DNA of 14,888 nt from Bacteriovoracaceae bacterium UBA4096 (GCA_002381945.1 DFXY01000026.1:176201-191088), one strand, 5' to 3'; counted from the first letter of the stretch, positions 1-7,290 are shown. The notes: generated from the sequence alone by a model not told the origin. Numbers and translations are program-made.

Positions 1-1677
1 ATAGCTCCCCTCATGCCAATTGTAAGGGAAGAACTCAATCTGACTAAAGAGCAAGTCGGAAACACTATCATAGCCTCTGTTGCGATAACAATTATCGCCC
101 GCCTCTTTATCGGCTGGCTGTGTGATAAAATCGGACCTCGATTATCTTATACACTTCTCCTGACTATTGGCTCCTTACCAGTAATGGGAATTGGCTACGC
201 TCATAATTATGAAACCTTCTTGCTGTTTCGACTGGCCATTGGAGCTATTGGAGCATCCTTTGTAATCACTCAGTATCACACATCCGTGATGTTTGCGCCC
301 AATTGTGTTGGAACGGCCAATGCGACAGTCGCTGGATGGGGTAATCTTGGTGGTGGTGTTACCCAAATGATTATGCCCTTGATCTTTGCGGGTTTCGTCA
401 CTCTTGGACTAACTTCAGGTGAGGCCTGGCGTCTGTCTATGGTGGTTGCTGGAGTTCTGTGTTTTGCCACAGGTATTGCTTATTTCTTTTTAACGACTGA
501 TATGCCAGGAGGAAACTTCAAAGAACTCAGGGAAAAAGGAATCATCGTCCAGCACTCCAAAAATAAAGGCAGTTTCATGGAAGCCGCCAAAGATATCCGT
601 GTTTGGATTCTTTTTTTGGTCTATGCTGCCTGCTTTGGTATTGAAATAACTATTAATAATATTGCAGCTCTTTATTTCACTGATTATTTTGGATTAGGCC
701 TAAAAACTGCCGGTCTGGTAGCTGGTACTTTTGGTTTGATGAATATTTTTGCGCGAAGTCTCGGTGGTATCGTTGGAGATCGCATTGGACAAAAAGATGG
801 TCTAAAGGGCAGAGTTAAATGGCTTTTTATCGCAATTTTGTGTGAAGGTCTTGCCCTGATTCTCTTCTCACGGATGAACAATCTCCCCTTGGCGATTGGA
901 TCTATGATCATTTTCAGTTTATTCGTTCAAATGTCAGAAGGAGCTACTTATTCAGTGGTTCCCTTCATTAATAAAAACGCTCTCGGCTCTGTTACTGGTA
1001 TTGTGGCGGCCGGAGGAAATATTGGAGCTGTTGCGGCGAGCTTTCTGTTTAGAAACGGTGACATCACCTGGCCAACTTCACTGCTCATCATAGGTTGTAT
1101 TATTTTTTGCTGCTCCTTTTTAGTCTTTTTTGTTCGTTTCTCTGAGGCCGACGAAAAACTTGCCAGTGCCGAATTGGAGAAGGCACTTAAAGAACGTAAT
1201 AAAGATGTACCAATCCGTCTGCCAGCAGAACCAGGTTTTTCATTAGCTGGACTGGTTAACCAAGTACGCCCTATTGACGCTTTAAGAATTTTCTTGGGTG
1301 GAGCACTTGCCATTAAAGGAGTGTATTTTATTCTTAATATGCAGGCGATTGAGTCTATGGTGGGTTCAATAGGCCATTCTCAAAATATCATCTCCTGGTA
1401 TGTCATCATGGCCCATATTATTGGCGGAGTTTGCCTTCTTTTTGGAATGGGAACACGACTAGCGATTGCACTTAACATACCAATCCTTTTAGGCGCGATT
1501 TTTTTCATTCATCTTGGAGAAGGTCTTTTTGAACAACAAGGACTTCAATTCAGCATTTTCGTCTTAGTCGCCCTCTTCCTCTGCCTTTGGGAAGGAGGTG
1601 GAAAGCTTTCTGTTGACTATATTGTTAAGAAAAGTTCTTACCCTGATAAGAGCGGAAAGATTGCAGGAATAAAATAA
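1..1677 (+). CDS. narK: NarK-family nitrate/nitrite transporter fused to a C-terminal DoxX-like membrane domain (5' end cut by window)
   Basis: Inner-membrane major-facilitator protein that would import nitrate and/or export nitrite for the reductase encoded downstream. The frame is open from base 1, and the residues before the ATG at 13 (I-A-P-L) continue normal NarK sequence, so the real start lies outside the window and the first helix is missing. Two glycine-rich nitrate-signature stretches are visible, counting from the ATG at 13: AGWGNLGGGVTQ (about 107-118) and AAGGNIGAVAASF (about 332-344). The MFS part ends near residue 376. A charged linker (about 377-410) follows, then an extra four-helix region (about 420-535) beginning RPIDALRIFLGGALAIKG, which resembles DoxX-type membrane domains. 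A standalone NarK is about 400-460 residues, so this is a fusion. Its 3' end overlaps the convergent radical SAM gene by 53 bases. NarK identity is confident; the DoxX assignment is by pattern only. Confidence 0.85.
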   Translation: MAPLMPIVREELNLTKEQVGNTIIASVAITIIARLFIGWLCDKIGPRLSYTLLLTIGSLPVMGIGYAHNYETFLLFRLAIGAIGASFVITQYHTSVMFAPNCVGTANATVAGWGNLGGGVTQMIMPLIFAGFVTLGLTSGEAWRLSMVVAGVLCFATGIAYFFLTTDMPGGNFKELREKGIIVQHSKNKGSFMEAAKDIRVWILFLVYAACFGIEITINNIAALYFTDYFGLGLKTAGLVAGTFGLMNIFARSLGGIVGDRIGQKDGLKGRVKWLFIAILCEGLALILFSRMNNLPLAIGSMIIFSLFVQMSEGATYSVVPFINKNALGSVTGIVAAGGNIGAVAASFLFRNGDITWPTSLLIIGCIIFCCSFLVFFVRFSEADEKLASAELEKALKERNKDVPIRLPAEPGFSLAGLVNQVRPIDALRIFLGGALAIKGVYFILNMQAIESMVGSIGHSQNIISWYVIMAHIIGGVCLLFGMGTRLAIALNIPILLGAIFFIHLGEGLFEQQGLQFSIFVLVALFLCLWEGGGKLSVDYIVKKSSYPDKSGKIAGIK

Positions 1678-2533
1678 ACTCAGAAGTGAGTTGAGATAAA
1701 GATTGTGGCCAGGGCTCAGAGATTAAATAATCACGGTGGTAATCCGAAAAGAGTCTCTGGATCACAATCTTTGGATCAAGATGAGAAATGATCTCCATAA
1801 GCATTTTAAAGTATTCCTCTTTTTCAATTACATGAAATGGATTCTTTTCAAATTCGGCACCCATAATAGTTCCCTTAATGATCTGGAGCTGATGAATTTT
1901 AATGAAGTCTAATGGGTATTTTTTAATCCTTTGGCAAGTTTTCTGCAAATCGGCTTCAGTCTCCCAGGGAAAACCCAATATTAAGTGAGTGCATAACTTA
2001 ATTCCTCTTCCATATGTCAAATCCAGGGCCTGCTCGAAATCTCTTACAGAATGACCTCGGTTGACTCTTCTCAATGTTTCATCACTCAAAGACTCAACTC
2101 CATATTCAACTGTAACCTCGTAGTTTTGAGCGAGATTTTCTAATAAAGTAATTTTCTCCTTATCAATACAATCAGGCCTTGTGCCGATGGCAATACCTAT
2201 TACACCCTCGATCTTAAGGGCCTCAAGATACATCCTTTCTAATTCCTTCACATCTTTATAGGTATTTGAATAGCTCTGAAAATAGACGATGAATTTCTTT
2301 AATTCTGGGAATCTTCTACGATAGAGTTCAACTCCATTGTTAACCTGAGCTTGGATGGAAAGCTCCTTCACACCCATGGAGAAGCTATCATTATTACAAA
2401 ACGTACACCCACCATAACCTTTGGAACCATCCCGATTTGGGCAGGTAAAACCGCCATCAATCGGGATCTTTTGAACTCTTTGGCCATAAGTGTTTTTAAT
2501 GTAACGGGAATAGAGATTAAGAGGACTACTCAT
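1625..2533 (-). CDS. YhcC-like radical SAM protein (TIGR01212-type)
   Basis: Predicted cytoplasmic radical S-adenosylmethionine enzyme of the YhcC family; the substrate is not established. From the ATG at 2533 it has 302 residues, close to the family's usual length. The cluster cysteines are C31, C43 and C46 in IPIDGGFTCPNRDG...GGCTFCNN, the family's own spacing rather than the canonical CxxxCxxC. Later family blocks include YFQSYSNTY, IGIAIGTRPDCI, TVEYGVES and THLILGFPWET. A TTG at 2551 could add six residues, but the ATG at 2533 is preceded by AAGG and overlaps the end of the upstream DGC gene (stop at 2526-2528), which points to translational coupling. The two genes therefore form an operon running leftwards from the palindrome at 2948. 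Its tail overlaps the transporter gene in the convergent direction. Confidence 0.82.
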   Translation of the reverse strand: MSSPLNLYSRYIKNTYGQRVQKIPIDGGFTCPNRDGSKGYGGCTFCNNDSFSMGVKELSIQAQVNNGVELYRRRFPELKKFIVYFQSYSNTYKDVKELERMYLEALKIEGVIGIAIGTRPDCIDKEKITLLENLAQNYEVTVEYGVESLSDETLRRVNRGHSVRDFEQALDLTYGRGIKLCTHLILGFPWETEADLQKTCQRIKKYPLDFIKIHQLQIIKGTIMGAEFEKNPFHVIEKEEYFKMLMEIISHLDPKIVIQRLFSDYHRDYLISEPWPQSLSQLTSEFILFLQSFRSYQGKNFS

Positions 2534-2897
2534 TGCCTTGCATGTCTTCAACGATAGAAGTTACTTTCTGGAAGATATCTTCTACCGTTTCCGGAGTAAC
2601 ATCCTCAGAAGAATTTTTTATAAGTCCGTGATCAGTTAAGATAAGATGGACGGTGGGTTCGATGTTATGCCGCTTAAGACATTGGGCCACACATTGTAAG
2701 GGGCACCCATCAAGGGCGAGAATTTTTTCTGCGGTTGTGGCAACCTTAACCAATGACTTAACGTCACCGCCGACCCCGGCAATACAGGACATCTTGGCGA
2801 TGCCTGAACGATCCAGTTTTACAGCTACTGAATTGGCCAGTTGAGCGACATTAGAGCATCCAGAGCAAGAATAAACGGTGACTTCTTTTGACTTCAC
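2526..2897 (-). CDS. DGC-domain putative metal-binding protein, cysteine-rich
   Basis: Small cytoplasmic protein of the DGC family ('putative zinc-binding protein'); its biochemical role is unknown. The start chosen is the GTG at 2897, not an upstream in-frame ATG at 2954. The GTG has a good AAGGGG ribosome-binding site six bases upstream, the product then begins like the family (KEVTVYSCSGCSN), and the ATG lies inside the palindromic operator at 2948-2961. The 123-residue product has C11 and C14 in SCSGCSNVAQLAN, C38 in MSCIAGVGG, the name-giving DGC motif at 63-65, and C69 and C73 in CPLQCVAQC. This pattern suits metal or Fe-S binding. It is followed, with overlap, by the radical SAM gene. 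A predicted leftward promoter (TACCAT, complement of 2920-2925) places it under the same operator as hemN. Confidence 0.8.
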   Translation of the reverse strand: MKSKEVTVYSCSGCSNVAQLANSVAVKLDRSGIAKMSCIAGVGGDVKSLVKVATTAEKILALDGCPLQCVAQCLKRHNIEPTVHLILTDHGLIKNSSEDVTPETVEDIFQKVTSIVEDMQGNE

Positions 2898-2947
2898 TAA
2901 ATTCCCCTTCAGAAACAGTATGGTAGCACCAAATATAAATCCATAAC

Positions 2948-2961
2948 CTGACACAGGTCAG
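2948..2961. promoter_or_regulatory. FNR/CRP-like operator shared by hemN and the DGC gene
   Basis: CTGAC-ACAG-GTCAG, a perfect 5-bp inverted repeat with a 4-base spacer, equivalent to TGA-N6-TCA. The centre is at 2954.5. To the right, a strong -10 box CATAAT (2984-2989) puts the start of transcription at about 2996, the hemN ATG. To the left, TACCAT (complement of 2920-2925) puts the start at about 2913. Both place the site at -41.5, as for class II FNR activation. The function is inferred from sequence and spacing. Confidence 0.72.
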
Positions 2962-2983
2962 TTTATTCGCATCTGGTTTTCGG

Positions 2984-2989
2984 CATAAT
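2984..2989 (+). promoter_or_regulatory. hemN -10 box; predicted leaderless transcript
   Basis: CATAAT matches the -10 consensus at five of six positions and begins 29.5 bp from the centre of the upstream palindrome. The predicted start of transcription falls on the hemN ATG at 2996. The 15 bases before that ATG contain no Shine-Dalgarno-like sequence. Confidence 0.6.
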
Positions 2990-2995
2990 GACAGC

Positions 2996-4336
2996 ATGAA
3001 AAACCTAAATGACTTAATTACCAAGTATAATCGTCCAGGACCACGCTATACCAGTTATCCTCCAGTACCTTATTGGCAAAATGCACCTGACGAAACGACA
3101 TGGATAAGTCACCTTAAATCCAAATATGATCCCCAGACCGGGGTTGATCTCTACGTACACGTCCCTTACTGTGAGAGTCTTTGTTACTATTGTGGTTGCA
3201 GCCGAATCATTACCAAGAATCATGATGTTGAAGATGTTTATCTGGAAGTCGTTCTTAAAGAATGGGAACTTTACAAGAAAAAACTTGGCTTCACTCCTTT
3301 CATAAATTCACTCCATTTTGGAGGAGGAACACCTACTTTCCTTTCGCCGGCAAACCTTGATCGTCTCATTAAAACTTTGTTGGAAAATAAACTTGAATCT
3401 TTTATTGGTTCGATAGAAATAGATCCCAGGACATGCCAAACCGCTCATTTAAAAATACTGTCGGAGAATGGAATAAAACGAGTTTCTTTGGGGATTCAGG
3501 ACTTTGATCCTCTGGTTCAGAAAACAATCAACCGTGAACAATCACCTATGATGGTGGAAGTTCTGACTGAAAAGATTCGGGAGCATGGAATTTCATCTAT
3601 CAACTTTGATCTTATTTATGGTCTGCCTAAACAGACTACTGATTCTATTGCCAGTACCATTGAAATCGTCATTAAGATGAGACCTGACCTGATCGCTTTT
3701 TATAGCTACGCTCATCTGCCGGATAGAATTAAAAATCAGAGGCTGATATCGGAGAAAGATTTACCTTCACCGGAGCAGAAACGGGAATTATATGAACTGG
3801 GTAAGAAGCTTCTTCTGGAAAACGGATATGTAGATGTCGGGATGGATCATTTTGCCCTTCCTTCAAGCTACCTTTATCAGGCAAAGATAAAAAATAATCT
3901 TCATCGTAATTTTATGGGTTATGTGGATAAGAAATCTCAAATCTTGATTGGTCTTGGACCTACTTCTATATCGGATTCTTCACTTAGTTTTCTTCAAAAC
4001 ATTAAAGATGTAAAAGAATATCAAAACAAAATCGAGTCCGGTCATTTACCTATTGCGAAGGGACATACACATAGTGACCGGGACTTATTGATCCAGGAAA
4101 TCATACTTGAACTCATGTGTAGAAATCAGGCTACTATTGGAGACAAGAACATACCACATTGGTCTGTCATTCAAGAGGAATTACTGGCATTCAAGGAAGA
4201 TGGTATTGTAGAAGAAATTGGAGATGAACTCACGCTCACGGAGACTGGAAAAATCTTTGTCCGAAACGTCGCCATGTGCTTTGACTTTCATCTACGAGAA
4301 CAGACATCAACGACTAAATTCAGTCAAACAATTTAA
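2996..4336 (+). CDS. hemN: Oxygen-independent coproporphyrinogen III oxidase HemN
   Basis: Cytoplasmic radical SAM enzyme that converts coproporphyrinogen III to protoporphyrinogen IX without O2, the anaerobic route of heme synthesis. It has 446 residues, the usual HemN size. The diagnostic CxxxCxxCxC motif is complete (C59, C63, C66, C68 in VPYCESLCYYCGCSR). The fourth cysteine and the N-terminal NRPGPRYTSYPP block mark true HemN rather than the HemW chaperone. Other family blocks are LHFGGGTPTFL, RVSLGIQDF, NFDLIYGLP and MDHFALP. The start at 2996 aligns with the usual HemN N-terminus, although no ribosome-binding site precedes it. The gene follows an FNR-like operator and is nine bases upstream of a hemerythrin gene, forming a likely two-gene operon. 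Its product would supply heme b to the cytochrome of the nitrate reductase operon. Confidence 0.95.
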   Translation: MKNLNDLITKYNRPGPRYTSYPPVPYWQNAPDETTWISHLKSKYDPQTGVDLYVHVPYCESLCYYCGCSRIITKNHDVEDVYLEVVLKEWELYKKKLGFTPFINSLHFGGGTPTFLSPANLDRLIKTLLENKLESFIGSIEIDPRTCQTAHLKILSENGIKRVSLGIQDFDPLVQKTINREQSPMMVEVLTEKIREHGISSINFDLIYGLPKQTTDSIASTIEIVIKMRPDLIAFYSYAHLPDRIKNQRLISEKDLPSPEQKRELYELGKKLLLENGYVDVGMDHFALPSSYLYQAKIKNNLHRNFMGYVDKKSQILIGLGPTSISDSSLSFLQNIKDVKEYQNKIESGHLPIAKGHTHSDRDLLIQEIILELMCRNQATIGDKNIPHWSVIQEELLAFKEDGIVEEIGDELTLTETGKIFVRNVAMCFDFHLREQTSTTKFSQTI

Positions 4337-4345
4337 GAGGCCCTC

Positions 4346-5014
4346 ATGAAAGATGAAAATATTCACCTGCAACAGATAGACCCGGTAAAAAAACAAGCAG
4401 AAGTATCTGCCCTGGATCGGGGTTCTCAGTATTCACCATTAAGCCCTCCAGATGCCCTAACTCCTCCATCAAATGTAAAGGTACTTTATGATAATCTTCA
4501 TCCTTACCTAAAGCTGCTGGTAGACGATCATAATAGGCTCAAGATTGAAATGGAAAAGTTTCAACTGGTACTGCTGGACTTAAGTGCCAGCCGGGATGTT
4601 TTGGGAAAAAATGCGCAAGCAGTTAAGAGTTTTTTTGATATTTTCATGACAGAATTCATTCAGCATAACCAACAAGAAGAAAAAATTCTTTTTCCAATAC
4701 TCGCTAAACGTTTTTTAGAGGTTGGAGAACATAGCAAGGCAGCAAGACCTATTACTCCAATAGACATTCTAAAGAATGAACATATAGAGGCCATGCAAGT
4801 GGGCGCAGAAGCAAGATGCACCTGGGCCTTGATCCATCAAATTATTGATCCCTCTTCACAAACAATTCTGTTAGGCAATTTTCTAAGGAAGTCTCATACG
4901 TTGCTTGAGATGATGCGGCTTCATATTTTCCGTGAAGATGACATCGTATTTTCACTGGCCCAGAAGCATTTAACTCCGGGCCAGTTAGATGAAATGTTAG
5001 AATCTAGCAAGTAG
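4346..5014 (+). CDS. Hemerythrin-like (HHE cation-binding) protein
   Basis: Predicted cytoplasmic di-iron four-helix-bundle protein, likely to bind O2 or NO or to protect Fe-S and heme enzymes; the exact role is unknown. The first 45 or so residues are polar and proline-rich and probably disordered. The bundle then supplies the expected ligands: H62 (LVDDHNRLK), H107 with E111 and E112 (FIQHNQQEEKILFP), H146 (KNEHIEAM) and H193 with E197, D198 and D199 (LHIFREDDIVF). At 222 residues it is longer than single-domain bacteriohemerythrins (about 130). It starts nine bases after the hemN stop with an AGAGG ribosome-binding site, so it is probably cotranscribed with hemN from the FNR-like promoter. 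Its 3' end overlaps the convergent porin gene by 18 bases. Confidence 0.85.
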   Translation: MKDENIHLQQIDPVKKQAEVSALDRGSQYSPLSPPDALTPPSNVKVLYDNLHPYLKLLVDDHNRLKIEMEKFQLVLLDLSASRDVLGKNAQAVKSFFDIFMTEFIQHNQQEEKILFPILAKRFLEVGEHSKAARPITPIDILKNEHIEAMQVGAEARCTWALIHQIIDPSSQTILLGNFLRKSHTLLEMMRLHIFREDDIVFSLAQKHLTPGQLDEMLESSK

Positions 5015-6265
5015 CTGTAGGTAAGACCAATTAGTGTCAGTAGTTTTACTGGCATTCTGGTCTTTCAAATATTTTCCAGGCATCACCCATGAGTATCCGT
5101 AACTCAGTTGAAGAGTCTTGGTGAAATCATAGGATACGATCAAATCTAACTCCTGAGCAACATCCTTAGATGATCCTTGATTACCCAGTGTATTGCCTGC
5201 AAAATTATAGGCACCTCTTTTTGAGTCATGTCTTTGAAAGATGTGATAGTCAGCGAAGAAAGTTACTTTCTCAATTGGTGACGTTGACAGATGAGCAACA
5301 TATCCCTTCAAGTTACGTCTAGAAAATTGATCCGCAAACCCTACCCATTTATGAGCAGTTGGAAATAATTGATCATAATCACGAGAAGAATCAAAGTACT
5401 CCATCGCCACACGAGTGTTGTAATAAGGGAGTGTCCAGCCTAGTTCAACATCGTACTGATATTCACTTTCTTTTATAGAACTTTCGCCGGCCAATCGAAC
5501 CTGTTCTAAAGTACCTTCTATACGATAGTCAAAGGCACTCTCCCCAATTTTTGATTTAAACCGAAGACCGTAAGCACTGGTATCCCTGAAGCTTCCTGCC
5601 TTTTGATTGTCTTTTCTAAGCAAGTACATATCCGCACTTTTCACATATGGTCCGAAACTTCCCATTAAGTAGGCACCATGGAAATCAGCATCCTGACCGC
5701 GAAGATCATTAGTTGCAGAATTATTTTCCTGAAGCTTCATGGTGAATGCATCTAGAGTAAGATTATCCGCAAATTGATATCGGGCCCTTGCCCCATCAAA
5801 ACTGCGACCGATTCGGTGCCATGGCACTGAACCCAATACCAGATGATCTCCATAGGCCAATTCCTGTCGGCCGGCAAAAACATAAAAGCGCTCATCCTTG
5901 GTAGGTTTGATAGCAAAGTAGGCTTCGTGCATATCTAACCTTGAGTCATACAAACTTCCTGATGTCGAACTCCTCGTGTTGGACGTCCCAGTGGAAGCAA
6001 ACTCATCTTGCCCTGAAATCTTAGAAAACTGAGGCGCCAAAAAGACGTGGCCATAATTTTCGGCCAGATCACCCTTCACTGAAACATTGATTCTGGTCTG
6101 AGTAGCTTCGGTTTTATCCTTAAGCTTTGAATCATAATCAGCATCTTTTTTGGTTTCGTGACGGACAAACCCCCATCCACTAACCTTAAAGTTCTTAAGG
6201 GGGGCCTCTTCTGCGAATGCAGAAAATGTAAATAGAAGAGAAACGATAGGTAACATGCTTTTCAT
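4997..6265 (-). CDS. Outer-membrane beta-barrel porin (alginate-export-like)
   Basis: Exported outer-membrane protein, probably a channel for small anions or carbohydrates; the substrate cannot be read from sequence. From the ATG at 6265 it has 422 residues with a clean signal peptide (MKSMLPIVSLLFTFSAFA, cut after A18). The rest shows alternating aromatic/polar strands such as YFAIKPTKDERFYVFAGRQE and ends in phenylalanine (LLARF), the usual barrel-assembly signal. The region around RQELAYGDHLVLGSVPWH resembles alginate-export-family porins. The upstream ATG at 6271 is possible, but GAGG lies six bases before the ATG at 6265 and directly abuts the one at 6271. The gene diverges from ctaA, and the palindrome at 6324 lies between them. 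A link to nitrate uptake is inference from context. Confidence 0.75.
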   Translation of the reverse strand: MKSMLPIVSLLFTFSAFAEEAPLKNFKVSGWGFVRHETKKDADYDSKLKDKTEATQTRINVSVKGDLAENYGHVFLAPQFSKISGQDEFASTGTSNTRSSTSGSLYDSRLDMHEAYFAIKPTKDERFYVFAGRQELAYGDHLVLGSVPWHRIGRSFDGARARYQFADNLTLDAFTMKLQENNSATNDLRGQDADFHGAYLMGSFGPYVKSADMYLLRKDNQKAGSFRDTSAYGLRFKSKIGESAFDYRIEGTLEQVRLAGESSIKESEYQYDVELGWTLPYYNTRVAMEYFDSSRDYDQLFPTAHKWVGFADQFSRRNLKGYVAHLSTSPIEKVTFFADYHIFQRHDSKRGAYNFAGNTLGNQGSSKDVAQELDLIVSYDFTKTLQLSYGYSWVMPGKYLKDQNASKTTDTNWSYLQLLARF

Positions 6266-6282
6266 AACCATCCTCGGTTGAA

Positions 6283-6294
6283 TTAGTTAACTAA
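6283..6294. promoter_or_regulatory. Perfect 12-bp palindrome at the predicted porin start of transcription
   Basis: TTAGTTAACTAA is its own reverse complement, centred at 6288.5. That is at the transcription start predicted for the porin gene from the site at 6324 and the TATTTT box (complement of 6295-6300). The position suits a repressor operator, but an AT-rich palindrome of this size could be chance. Confidence 0.3.
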
Positions 6295-6323
6295 AAAATA
6301 ACATTCGTATTCAATAATAATAA

Positions 6324-6335
6324 TGATTCTAATCA
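6324..6335. promoter_or_regulatory. FNR/CRP-like operator between the porin gene and ctaA
   Basis: TGATT-CT-AATCA, a perfect 12-bp inverted repeat of TGA-N6-TCA form (TGAT arms like classical FNR sites). The centre is at 6329.5. Leftward, TATTTT (complement of 6295-6300) gives a start of transcription at about 6288 for the porin. Rightward, TAAATT (6359-6364) gives a start at about 6371 for ctaA. Both lie 29.5 bp from the centre, matching the spacing at the other sites. The two -10 boxes are weak (4 of 6). Confidence 0.55.
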
Positions 6336-6371
6336 AGGTAATAAATGATTAATGGAGGTAAATTATAGATA

Positions 6372-7214
6372 ATGAGTTTAAAAAATCTGCTTCCAGTATT
6401 AATCCTTCTAACCTTTATATTGATTAATTTAGGAGGACATGTCCACAATACCGGATCCAGCCTGGCCTGTCCTGACTGGCCTTTATGTCATAATCAATTC
6501 ATGCCGGAAATGAAAGGTGGAGTTCTCATTGAGCACAGTCACCGTCTTTTGGCTTCATTGGTTGGATTCTTAACTCTGCTGACTGTCATCATTGCTAGAA
6601 AGGACCGCAAAGTCTCTTCAGTTGCCTATGCAGCTCTTTTCATGGTTTTACTCCAGGGTCTATTAGGTGGACTTACCGTTATCTATAAGCTGCCACCACT
6701 AGTTTCGATTGCTCATCTTGGTTTATCCATGATTTTCTTTTGTACTCTCATTTATTTTCATCACTTACTAACCAGCAATCAAAAAATAGAACTTCCCCTT
6801 GGATTAAAAAAATTTTTCAGGGTCACTCTCATTCTGCTTTATCTCCAGATCATACTTGGCGCATTTATCAGACATATGGGATTAGGGACAATTTGTGGTT
6901 TAGGTTACACTCATTCAATTCTCTGCAAGGAACTACTCTTGCCTGAATCCTTATCTCAAAGCATCCATATGCTCCATCGTGTACTCGGACCAGTTATTGG
7001 ACTTTGCATTATTCTTTCAAATATTCTTATTGTTAAAATTCACAAAGATAAGTTTTTCATACTGCCTACCATAAGCTGTTTTATTATCGTGATACAAATC
7101 GCGTTAGGAATCATGACTGTTGGCACTGCCTTAAGACCAGTTATCACCATGCTCCATCTTGGAGGAGCAGCACTTTCTCTTGCAATATTCTGGAAAATTA
7201 ATCTTAAAACCTGA
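6372..7214 (+). CDS. ctaA: Heme A synthase (COX15/CtaA family)
   Basis: Polytopic inner-membrane protein, predicted to oxidise heme O to heme A for aa3-type oxidases. The 280 residues form about eight hydrophobic helices in two similar halves. Conserved features are HNTGSSLACPDWPLC with the extracytoplasmic cysteine pair C33/C39, the histidines in IEHSHRLLA (H55, H57), H115, a second cysteine pair C175/C185, H199 and H202 in IHMLHRVLGP, and H262 in MLHLGG. An in-frame TAG at 6366 makes the ATG at 6372 the first possible start. The GGAGG at 6354-6358 is 13 bases away, which is unusually far, so translation may be nearly leaderless. The stop codon lies inside the next operator (7211-7223). A heme A synthase is unexpected in an otherwise anaerobic regulon. 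Confidence 0.88.
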   Translation: MSLKNLLPVLILLTFILINLGGHVHNTGSSLACPDWPLCHNQFMPEMKGGVLIEHSHRLLASLVGFLTLLTVIIARKDRKVSSVAYAALFMVLLQGLLGGLTVIYKLPPLVSIAHLGLSMIFFCTLIYFHHLLTSNQKIELPLGLKKFFRVTLILLYLQIILGAFIRHMGLGTICGLGYTHSILCKELLLPESLSQSIHMLHRVLGPVIGLCIILSNILIVKIHKDKFFILPTISCFIIVIQIALGIMTVGTALRPVITMLHLGGAALSLAIFWKINLKT

Positions 7215-7223
7215 CAATTGTCA
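7211..7223. promoter_or_regulatory. FNR/CRP-like operator of the nitrate reductase operon
   Basis: CTGACAATTGTCA contains a perfect 12-bp palindrome (7212-7223), again TGA-N6-TCA. It overlaps the ctaA stop codon. The best-placed -10 candidate is TATCCT (7246-7251), preceded by an extended -10 type TGT, which puts the site near -40.5 and the transcript start near 7258. The -10 box is weak, and TATATT at 7258-7263 is an alternative. Confidence 0.55.
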
Positions 7224-7278
7224 TTCGCTAAAACCTGATCTGTGTTATCCTTTTTGCTATATTCACCTTTTAAAAGTG

Positions 7279-7290
7279 ATGAGATCTCAT
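7279..7290. repeat. Perfect 12-bp palindrome beside the ribosome-binding site of the cytochrome b gene
   Basis: ATGAGATCTCAT is self-complementary and ends one base before the AGGA ribosome-binding site (7292-7295) of the gene at 7303. It would lie in the 5' leader. It could be a second operator or a small hairpin affecting initiation; its function is unknown. Confidence 0.4.

Noticed and set aside
2898..2954. N-terminal extension of the DGC gene to an upstream ATG at 2954
   Set aside because: The extension is hydrophobic and unlike the family, and it runs into the palindromic operator. The GTG at 2897 has a good ribosome-binding site and gives the usual family N-terminus.
6313..6334. AT-rich hexamer run (AATAATAATAATGATTCTAATC) resembling a Fur box
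   Set aside because: Only loose hexamer matches are present, and the same bases are better explained by the perfect TGATTCTAATCA palindrome.
6345..6368. Seven-codon open frame MINGGKL ahead of ctaA, with a GGAGG in it
   Set aside because: It has no ribosome-binding site of its own and would lie upstream of the predicted transcript start, so a leader peptide is not supported.
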